11,533 nucleotides of DNA. It comes from Chloroflexota bacterium. GTDB lineage: Bacteria; Chloroflexota; Limnocylindria; Limnocylindrales; CSP1-4. Shown in pieces: positions 6,002 through 11,533 of this stretch. The notes below the pieces were generated by a model. That model saw nothing but the letters and a program-made list of their open reading frames with translations, had not been told where the DNA came from and ran no database searches. The position numbers and the translations under genes were made by a program. The DNA lies in the NCBI GenBank assembly GCA_021789355.1, contig JAJYJR010000102.1, positions 1-11,533 of the forward strand. Direction: 5' to 3'. Position 1 is the stretch's first letter. Each line of letters starts with the position of its first letter.

Positions 6002-8545
6002 TCAGGCCACCCAGGCCCGGTGCGTCGTCGCCCGGATTACCTCGGCAACGGCTGCCGGCAGCAGGGCGACCACGGCCACCAGCACCCAGTCCGAGGCGTC
6101 GAGGGGCGCGGCGCGGAACGCGTCGGCGACGGCCGGCACGTACGGGATGAGCGCCTGCACCGCCACGGTGAGCACCCCACCGACGAGCAGCAACGGGTTG
6201 GGACGCAGGCCCAGGACCGGGAGGCGGAGACTTCGGTTGGCGTTCGCGCGCACGGCCTGCCCGGCAACCAGCGCCGAGTAGGCCAGCCAGCGGGCGTGCT
6301 CGAACCCACCCGGGTGGGCCTCCATGATCACCAGCGCCGCGACCGCACTGAACCCCCCGGCGAGCACGATGCGTCCCAGGATCCCGTTGTCGAGGAGCGG
6401 GCGCGAGCGCGGCCTCGGCGGTACCTGCATGGCGTCGGGCTCTTCCCGTTCGATCTCGAACGAGACGACGGTGAGCATGTCGATGAAGACCTCGAGCCAG
6501 AGGATCTGGATCGGCAGCAGCGGCTGGGAGTAGCCCGCGATGGTCGCGATGAGGATGAACCCCAGCATCGCGACGTGGGTCGAGACCAGGAACACGAGTC
6601 CCTTCTGGACGTTGGCCACGATCCGCCGCCCCTCGCGGAGGCCGTACATCAGCGTGGCGAACGAGTCGTCGCCGAGGATCAGGTCGGATGCCTCCCGGGC
6701 GACCGCCGACCCGCTGCCCATGGCGACGGCGACGTCGGCGTGCTGGAGGGCGGGCGAGTCGTTCACGCCGTCCCCGGTGACCGCCACGGTCCGTCCCGTC
6801 GCGCGCGCGGCATCCACCAGGCGCAGCTTGTCCTCCGGTGCGGCACGGGCCACGATGTCCATCGCCGGCAGTTCGCGGCGAAGGGTCTGGTCGTCCCAGG
6901 TCGCCAGCTCATCGCCGGTCACCACGCGCTCGCCACGCATTCCCGCGTCGCGAGCGATGGCCGCGGCGGTGAGCGGATGGTCGCCGGTCACGATGATCGT
7001 CTGGATCCCTGCCGCCGTCGCCTGGCGCATGGAGTCCCCGATGCCGTCGCGAAGGCGGTCGGCGAACCCGACCAGCGCCAGCGGGTGCCACGGCTCGCCG
7101 TCCGCGCGGCCGGCAAGCAGGAGCAGCCGCTCGCCGGCATCCGCGCCGCGCTCGACGAGCCGGTGCCAGTCGTCGTGTTCGGCGGGATCCAGGTGGTCGG
7201 CCAGCGCCAGGACCGCCTCGGGCGCGCCGAGTGCCAGCTCCTCTGCCACGCCGTCCCGCAGTGCCCGTGTCCTCGAGTAGGGGCGGTCGCCGTTGACCGG
7301 CTCGGCCTCGAGCAGCTGTCGCGGGTCGAGCTCGGCGGCCGCGCCGGCCGCCGTGACGGCGGACGCCAACGACCGCGTGAACGAGCCCGGCCGCGCGCCC
7401 GTGGCGATGCTCCACGCGTCCTCCTCGGCTCGCAGGGCCGAGACCAGCAGTCGGGCTCGCTGCTCCGGATCGGTGACCGGGCCGGCGGGCGTGCGGAGCG
7501 CGGTCAGCGCCAGGCGATTCTGGGTGAGCGTCCCCGTCTTGTCGGTCAGGATGAGGTCGACCGCGCCGAGCGTCTCCTGGGCGTTGAGCCGGCGCACCAG
7601 GACCCCGCGCCGAAGGAGCCGGTAGGCGCCGAGGCCGAGGATCACGGCGAAGAGGATGGGCGGCTCTTCGGGAATCGACGCGATCGCCGCCGAGATGCCG
7701 GCCATCAGGTTGGCCGTGGCCGGGTTGCCCCGCAGGAACCCGAGCCCGGTGGTGATCGCGATGAGGCCGATCGCGACGGCGAGGAGGATGCGGACGAGCC
7801 GGTCCAGCTCCCGCTGGAGCGGGGACCGACGCCGGTCCTGGCCGCCCAGTGCGGCCGAGATGCGGCCGAACTCGGTGTGCAGCCCCGTCGCCACGACGAT
7901 CCCCTCGCCGCGTCCGGCGACGACGCTGGTGCCGGCGAAGGCGACGGAATGCCGCTCGGCCAGCGGCGCGCCCGGCGGATCCGGTTCCTCCCGGCCGGGC
8001 TCCGGCAGCGACTCACCGGTCAGGACGCTCCGGTCGAACGCCAGGCCCTCGGTGCGGACGAGCCGCAGGTCCGCCGGCGCCACGTCGCCGACGCGGAGAA
8101 GCACCACGTCGCCGGGCACCAGATTCGCGGCGGGTATCTCCTCGACCGCACCGTCCCGGCGAACGCGGGCCATCGGCGCCGCCGCGGCGCGGAGCGCCTC
8201 GAGCGCGCGCTCGGCCCGGTACTCGGTGATGACGTCCGCGCCCACCATCGGGCCGATCATCAGCAGCACGAACGCGCCGTCGCGGACCTCGCCGAGCGCG
8301 ACGGCGAGCACCCCGGCCACGAACAGCAGCAGGATGAACGGCTCCGTGAAGCCGTCCCAGACGATCTTCACGAGTGACGGGCGCTCGACCCGCTCGAGCT
8401 CGTTGGGGCCCGCCAGGACGTGGCGCTGTTCGGCGACGCCGGTGCTGAGCCCGACGGACGGGTCGACGTCGAGGGCGGTGGCGACGTCCGCGGCGGGGCG
8501 CGCGTGAACGTCGGGGATGGGCGAGTACACCGTGATTGCGGTCAT
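6002..8545 (-). CDS. P-type cation-transporting ATPase (847 aa)
   Basis: ATP-driven cation pump of the cytoplasmic membrane, of general P2-like architecture. In order: N-terminal cation-ATPase segment (about 20-65), TM1/TM2 (about 67-105), actuator domain with TGES (176-179), TM3/TM4 (about 250-310) with the TM4 motif IPEEPPI (291-297), phosphorylation motif DKTGTLT (D335), a short nucleotide-binding domain, TGDHP (520-524), hinge GDGVNDSPAL (591-600), then about six C-terminal TMs (650-840). TM6 reads WLEVFIDMLTVVSFEIEREEPD, unlike the NxxTD of Ca pumps; with PEE in TM4 this resembles the uncharacterised 'PEEFP / FE..EEPD' group. The nucleotide-binding KGAPE motif is LGAPE here (L439). Catalytic residues are otherwise intact. 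The transported ion cannot be assigned. The ATG at 8545 has no Shine-Dalgarno; a CACCAT box lies 8 bases upstream. Confidence 0.93.
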   Translation of the reverse strand: MTAITVYSPIPDVHARPAADVATALDVDPSVGLSTGVAEQRHVLAGPNELERVERPSLVKIVWDGFTEPFILLLFVAGVLAVALGEVRDGAFVLLMIGPMVGADVITEYRAERALEALRAAAAPMARVRRDGAVEEIPAANLVPGDVVLLRVGDVAPADLRLVRTEGLAFDRSVLTGESLPEPGREEPDPPGAPLAERHSVAFAGTSVVAGRGEGIVVATGLHTEFGRISAALGGQDRRRSPLQRELDRLVRILLAVAIGLIAITTGLGFLRGNPATANLMAGISAAIASIPEEPPILFAVILGLGAYRLLRRGVLVRRLNAQETLGAVDLILTDKTGTLTQNRLALTALRTPAGPVTDPEQRARLLVSALRAEEDAWSIATGARPGSFTRSLASAVTAAGAAAELDPRQLLEAEPVNGDRPYSRTRALRDGVAEELALGAPEAVLALADHLDPAEHDDWHRLVERGADAGERLLLLAGRADGEPWHPLALVGFADRLRDGIGDSMRQATAAGIQTIIVTGDHPLTAAAIARDAGMRGERVVTGDELATWDDQTLRRELPAMDIVARAAPEDKLRLVDAARATGRTVAVTGDGVNDSPALQHADVAVAMGSGSAVAREASDLILGDDSFATLMYGLREGRRIVANVQKGLVFLVSTHVAMLGFILIATIAGYSQPLLPIQILWLEVFIDMLTVVSFEIEREEPDAMQVPPRPRSRPLLDNGILGRIVLAGGFSAVAALVIMEAHPGGFEHARWLAYSALVAGQAVRANANRSLRLPVLGLRPNPLLLVGGVLTVAVQALIPYVPAVADAFRAAPLDASDWVLVAVVALLPAAVAEVIRATTHRAWVA

Positions 8546-8553
8546 GGGGGCCT

Positions 8554-8559
8554 ATGGTG
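8554..8559 (-). promoter_or_regulatory. Candidate leaderless -10 box for the P-type ATPase
   Basis: CACCAT on the minus strand, 8 bases before the ATG at 8545. It nearly copies the TACCAT-N8-ATG arrangement of the ThDP enzyme gene at the right end of the window. Weak as a single site. Confidence 0.25.
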
Positions 8560-8565
8560 GGGGTC

Positions 8566-8581
8566 GGCGGCGGCCGCCGCC
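8566..8581. repeat. Perfect 16-bp palindrome in the ATPase/exonuclease divergent promoter region
   Basis: GGCGGCGGCCGCCGCC reads the same on both strands. It lies in the 144-base gap between the two divergent starts, 20 bases upstream of the ATPase ATG, where an operator would sit. It is built only from GGC/GCC triplets, so chance in GC-rich DNA is a real alternative. Confidence 0.4.
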
Positions 8582-8677
8582 TGAGCCGAAGCGCGCCGCG
8601 GATCGGGGCCGATGGTCCCCAGCGGCGATGGGGTCCGGGCGGCAGGGAAAGGATACGGCTCGCAGCCAGGAGGCGGC

Positions 8678-8685
8678 GATACTCT
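8678..8685 (+). promoter_or_regulatory. Candidate leaderless -10 box for the exonuclease gene
   Basis: GATACTCT: GATACT (8678-8683; 4 of 6 matches to TATAAT) ends 6 bases before the ATG at 8690. An AGGAGG at 8668-8673 is a perfect Shine-Dalgarno core but is 16 bases away, too far for normal use. Confidence 0.3.
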
Positions 8686-8689
8686 CCCG

Positions 8690-9568
8690 ATGCAGCTCTA
8701 CCTCCTCGACGCGACCTACGAACTGTTCCGCGCGCACTTCGGCCGGCCGCCCTCCGCGGACGTGCAGGGACGGCCGGTGGGCGCGACGATCGGGCTGGTC
8801 GAGAGCGTGCTGCGGCTGCTGCGGGATCCCGGCGTCACGCTCCTCGGGTGCGCGACCGACCACGTCATCCGTTCCTGGCGGAACGAACGGTATGCCGGGT
8901 ACAAGACCGAGGCCGGCATGCCGCCCGAGATCCTCGCGCAGTTCGAGCTGGCCGAGGAGGCCCTCCGCGCCCTCGGCCTGGTGGTGTGGCCGATGGTCGA
9001 GTTCGAGGCCGACGATGCGCTGGCGACGGCCGCCGCGCGGTGGGCGGACTCGCCGGGCGTGGAACGCGTCGTCATCCTGTCGCCAGACAAGGACATGGCA
9101 CAGTGCGTGCGCCGCGACGGGCGCGTGGTCGCGTTCGACCGGCGGCGAGAGCGCACCATCGACGCCGATGCGGTGCGGGCGCGATTCGGCGTTGAGCCGG
9201 AGAGCATCCCCGACTGGCTCGCGCTGGTGGGCGACGCAGCCGACGGGTTCCCCGGGCTCCGCGGCTGGGGCGAGCGCTCCGCGTCGGCGGTACTGGCCCG
9301 GTACGTGCACCTGGAGGCGATCCCCGAGCGGGCCTGGGAGTGGGACGTGTCGCTGCGCAACGCGGACACGCTCGCCCAGATCCTGCGCGCCGGACGGGCC
9401 GAGGCCCTCCTCTACCGCGAGCTGGCCACCCTCCGGACCGACGTCCCGCTTCCCGAGGTGCTCGACGACCTGGCCTGGCGGGGAGTACTCCGCGAGCCGT
9501 TCAGCCGCCTGGTTAGCGAGCTGCGGGCGCCTCACCTGCTCGGTCGGGTGCCGCGCTGGCAGGCGTGA
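8690..9568 (+). CDS. 5'-3' exonuclease-like (FEN/PIN-type) nuclease (292 aa)
   Basis: Stand-alone relative of the DNA polymerase I 5'-nuclease domain: a metal-dependent flap/5' exonuclease probably acting on RNA primers or flaps. The acidic metal ligands are all visible: D7 in LLDATY, D57, E106-A-D108-D109, D133-K-D135 and G181-D182-AA-D185. The arch helix carries R61-SWRNERYAGYKTE. The helix-hairpin-helix that holds DNA reads GFPGLRGWGERSASAVL (186-202), where bacterial Pol I has a GIGpKTA-type loop, and the usual 'TgDKDllQL' reads SPDKDMAQC. So catalysis looks possible while DNA binding may differ. I chose the ATG at 8690 because the nuclease core starts immediately with MQLYLLD; an in-frame GTG-type start at 8612 would add 26 low-complexity residues. 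The 3' end overlaps the opposing lipid kinase gene by 56 bases. Confidence 0.9.
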   Translation: MQLYLLDATYELFRAHFGRPPSADVQGRPVGATIGLVESVLRLLRDPGVTLLGCATDHVIRSWRNERYAGYKTEAGMPPEILAQFELAEEALRALGLVVWPMVEFEADDALATAAARWADSPGVERVVILSPDKDMAQCVRRDGRVVAFDRRRERTIDADAVRARFGVEPESIPDWLALVGDAADGFPGLRGWGERSASAVLARYVHLEAIPERAWEWDVSLRNADTLAQILRAGRAEALLYRELATLRTDVPLPEVLDDLAWRGVLREPFSRLVSELRAPHLLGRVPRWQA

Positions 9569-10568
9569 GCAGGCCGGCTTCCGGGCGGTCACGGCCCGTC
9601 TCGAGGCCGCCACCTCCGTTTGGGGCCGGGGATTCGAACAGGTCGCCCGCGTAGGCGCGCGGCACACGGACCGCCAGGCTGCGCGGCTCCACCAGGATGC
9701 GGAACGGCCGTCCCGCAGCGCCCTGCAGCGAGCCCCGCCGCACGGCGCTGCCGTCCACCTCCATCGGCGGCACGACCGGTGTCCGCAGCAGGATCTCGCG
9801 CCCGCGAAAGCGCGGGACCTCACCACCCGGCCGGCGGCGCAGCACGAGCGACCAGCCGAGCCGCACCGCGAGCTCCAGGTCGCCAGCGGGGACGATGGTG
9901 ACGTCGAGGACACCGTCGTCGACCCGCGCGTCTGGCGTGGCGTGGACGACGTTCGCGTACAGCCGCGAGTTGCCCACGATCACCTGGATCACGCGCCCCT
10001 CCCAGGCCTCCCGCCCGTCCACGGTCAGCTCGATCGGGAAGGGGCGGAACTCGGGGATCGCCCGGACCATGCCGAGCGCGATCCCCCCGGGACCCAGCCT
10101 GACCTTGAGCCGCGGATCGGTGTGGTTGAGCATGAGCCCGTCGATCCCGACGCCGGCCATCAGCAGGAACCGCAGATGCCGCCCGTCGGGGTGCACGATC
10201 CGGCCCATGTCCATGCGCCGCACGTCGGACTCGACGAGCGCCGCGGCGGCCTGCTCTGGCGGCCGTGCGACGCCCAGCTCGTGCGCCCAGAGGTTCGCGG
10301 TACCGCCCGGCAGGACTCCGAGCGCGGCGTGCCGCCCGACCAGGACATCCGCGATGTCGCGCAGCGTGCCGTCGCCTCCGGCCCCGACCAGCAGCTCGGC
10401 GCCGTCGCCCAGGGCGTCCTCGACCTGGCGCCGGACGCTCGCCTGGCGGCCGCGGTGCGCGACGTCCACGATCCAGCCGGCCCGCTCGAACACCGGCAGC
10501 ACGCGATGGACCGGATACGGACCACGGAACGACCACGGATTGTCGATGATGCGAGCGCGCACGTTCAC
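9513..10568 (-). CDS. Diacylglycerol/lipid kinase, YegS-DgkB type (351 aa)
   Basis: Soluble or membrane-associated kinase that phosphorylates diacylglycerol or a related lipid, returning it to phosphatidic acid. Catalytic domain at 1-125: IIDNPWS at the N-terminus in place of the usual NP.(S)G, LVGAGGDGTLRDI (60-72, nucleotide-binding GGDGT 64-68), GVLPGGTANLWAHELG (84-99), then the second domain with LLMAGVGIDGLML (135-147), VIVGNSRLYANVVHATPDARVDDG (196-219) and LDVTIV (221-226). The beta-sandwich ends near 303. Residues 311-351 are a Pro/Ala/Gly-rich tail without recognisable domain, of which about the last 18 codons lie antisense to the exonuclease gene. The start is GTG at 10568; the ATG at 10572 is out of frame. 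It is divergent from the ThDP enzyme. Confidence 0.92.
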   Translation of the reverse strand: MNVRARIIDNPWSFRGPYPVHRVLPVFERAGWIVDVAHRGRQASVRRQVEDALGDGAELLVGAGGDGTLRDIADVLVGRHAALGVLPGGTANLWAHELGVARPPEQAAAALVESDVRRMDMGRIVHPDGRHLRFLLMAGVGIDGLMLNHTDPRLKVRLGPGGIALGMVRAIPEFRPFPIELTVDGREAWEGRVIQVIVGNSRLYANVVHATPDARVDDGVLDVTIVPAGDLELAVRLGWSLVLRRRPGGEVPRFRGREILLRTPVVPPMEVDGSAVRRGSLQGAAGRPFRILVEPRSLAVRVPRAYAGDLFESPAPNGGGGLETGRDRPEAGLLTPASAAPDRAGEAPAAR

Positions 10569-10654
10569 CCATCGTGCGGATGCGGCGGCGCCCGAGCGGC
10601 CGCCCTGCGCGACACGCTACACGCGGCCCGCGATTCCTGCCGGGCGATCGCCGC

Positions 10655-10660
10655 TACCAT
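10655..10660 (+). promoter_or_regulatory. Candidate leaderless -10 box for the ThDP enzyme gene
   Basis: TACCAT followed by 8 bases and the ATG at 10669; transcription would start at or 1-2 bases before the ATG. No Shine-Dalgarno is present in the preceding 20 bases, which favours leaderless translation. No convincing -35. Confidence 0.35.
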
Positions 10661-10668
10661 CGCATCCT

Positions 10669-11533
10669 ATGACGCAGGTCACCGCGGGTCGCGCGATCGC
10701 GTCCGCGCTCGAGCGATCGGGCATCAGGCACGCGTTCACCGTGCCCGGGGAGAGCTTCCTCGAGCTGCTCGACGCGCTGCGCGATTCCCGGATCCGGCTG
10801 GTCGCCGCCAGGCACGAGGCGGGCGCTGGCTTCATGGCGGAGGCCTATGGACAGCTGACCGGGCGGCCTGCCGCCTGCCTGGTGACACGTGCCGTCGGGA
10901 CCGCGAACCTGTCGATCGCGCTGCACACGGCCATGCAGGACTCCACGCCGCTGGTCGCGATCGCTGGCCAGGTGCCGCGCGGATTCCGCGGGCGCGAGGC
11001 GTTCCAGGAGGCGGATCTGGTTACCTCGTTCGGCGCCCTGTGCAAGGCCGCCGTGGAGCTGCACGGCCCCCAGACGATGGCCGCCGAGGTGGAGCGCATG
11101 GTCGGGCTTGCCCGGCGCGGCCGCCCTGGCCCCGTCTTGCTGGTGCTCCCGGAGGACGCGCTCGACGAGCGGGTGGACGATGCGGGCGCCGCGGCCCTCG
11201 GCGACCGACCGACTTCCGATGCGGGCGGCACCGCCCTCGAAGCGCTCGACCGTCCCGGGGCCGGCGATCCCGACGTCCGTGCCGTGCTCGCGAGCCTCGC
11301 CCGCGCGCGACGTCCCGTGATCCTGGCGGGTGGCGGCGTCCTTCGTAGCGGCGCGACCGCCGAGCTCGAGGCCTTCGCCGAGGCCGCGGGCATCGGGGTC
11401 GTGGCCGCGTGGCGGCGACCCGACGTGTTCCCCAACGACTCGCCGCGGTACCTGGGTGCCACCGGGCTCGGCGCGGCCCGCACGGTCCGCCCTCGCCTCC
11501 TCGAGGCCGACGTGATCCTCGCGCTCGGAACCC
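10669..11533 (+). CDS. Thiamine-diphosphate-dependent enzyme, acetolactate-synthase-like (5' part, 288 codons)
   Basis: The reading frame stays open to the right edge, so the C-terminal (PP) domain is missing from the window. The N-terminal PYR domain is clear: FTVPGESFLELLDAL (23-37), ARHEAGAGFMAEAYGQLTG (47-65) with the ThDP-activating glutamate E50, ALHTAMQDSTPLVAIAGQVPR (83-103) and REAFQEADLVTSFG (108-121), then the start of the central domain with RPVILAGGGVLRSGA (216-230). The loop usually reading S/RGPGATN reads TRAVGTANLS (72-81). Family members are acetolactate synthase, benzoylformate or indolepyruvate decarboxylase and other 2-oxo-acid carboligases/decarboxylases; substrate cannot be set from the N-terminal half. 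No ilvN-type small subunit is seen, because the downstream side is cut off. Confidence 0.9.
   Translation, partial: MTQVTAGRAIASALERSGIRHAFTVPGESFLELLDALRDSRIRLVAARHEAGAGFMAEAYGQLTGRPAACLVTRAVGTANLSIALHTAMQDSTPLVAIAGQVPRGFRGREAFQEADLVTSFGALCKAAVELHGPQTMAAEVERMVGLARRGRPGPVLLVLPEDALDERVDDAGAAALGDRPTSDAGGTALEALDRPGAGDPDVRAVLASLARARRPVILAGGGVLRSGATAELEAFAEAAGIGVVAAWRRPDVFPNDSPRYLGATGLGAARTVRPRLLEADVILALGT

Noticed and set aside
6020..8377. Long plus-strand open frame (785 codons) opposite the P-type ATPase
   Set aside because: Shadow of the ATPase gene; low-complexity Arg/Gly/Asp composition and no motif.
10569..10668. Search for an operator between the divergent lipid kinase and ThDP enzyme genes
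   Set aside because: Apart from the TACCAT box, I found no convincing inverted repeat or -35; a TAGCGT on the minus strand (10614-10619) is too weak to call.
8517..11348. 943-codon plus-strand open frame spanning the exonuclease, kinase and ThDP genes
   Set aside because: It crosses three genes with clear protein-family matches in other frames and has no domain of its own.

Overview
The window is very GC-rich chromosomal DNA with densely packed genes, most of them single-gene transcription units on alternating strands. A homodimeric AceE-type pyruvate dehydrogenase E1, a polyphosphate glucokinase, and several genes with a -10-like box almost touching the start codon all suggest a high-GC Gram-positive-like lineage. 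Actinomycetota or a soil/freshwater Chloroflexota group are the best guesses; no rRNA or other phylogenetic marker is present to decide. I see no tRNA, rRNA, CRISPR array, insertion sequence, integrase or phage gene.

Layout from left to right: (1) bases 1-206 hold no supportable gene. (2) A 170-residue conserved-type protein of unknown function (+). (3) aceE (-), facing gene 2 and transcribed after (4) a MarR-family regulator (-), with 43 bases between them, so marR-aceE looks like an operon. (5) A YceI-family protein (+), divergent from marR. The shared control region carries two copies of an inverted repeat, TAGTTGC-N4-GCAA, that overlap the best promoter candidates for both directions. (6) ppgK (+), a polyphosphate/ATP glucokinase. 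(7) A P-type cation ATPase (-), convergent with ppgK. (8) A 5'-3' exonuclease-like protein (+), divergent from the ATPase. (9) A YegS/DgkB-type lipid kinase (-), whose 3' end overlaps the exonuclease gene tail-to-tail by 56 bases. (10) The 5' part of an acetolactate-synthase-like thiamine diphosphate enzyme (+), running off the right edge.

How they work together: ppgK (glucose to glucose-6-phosphate using polyphosphate), AceE (pyruvate entry to acetyl-CoA) and the ThDP enzyme (probably acting on a 2-oxo acid) all belong to central carbon metabolism. They are in separate units, and no E2/E3 subunits or glycolytic genes lie beside them. The clearest regulatory hypothesis is that the MarR protein represses itself, aceE and the divergent yceI gene through the paired operator.

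I do not see a convincing new multi-gene system. The observations most worth following are the MarR operator pair and the marR-aceE coupling, the P-type ATPase lacking the usual nucleotide-binding lysine, the recurring leaderless-type starts, and the convergent gene overlap.
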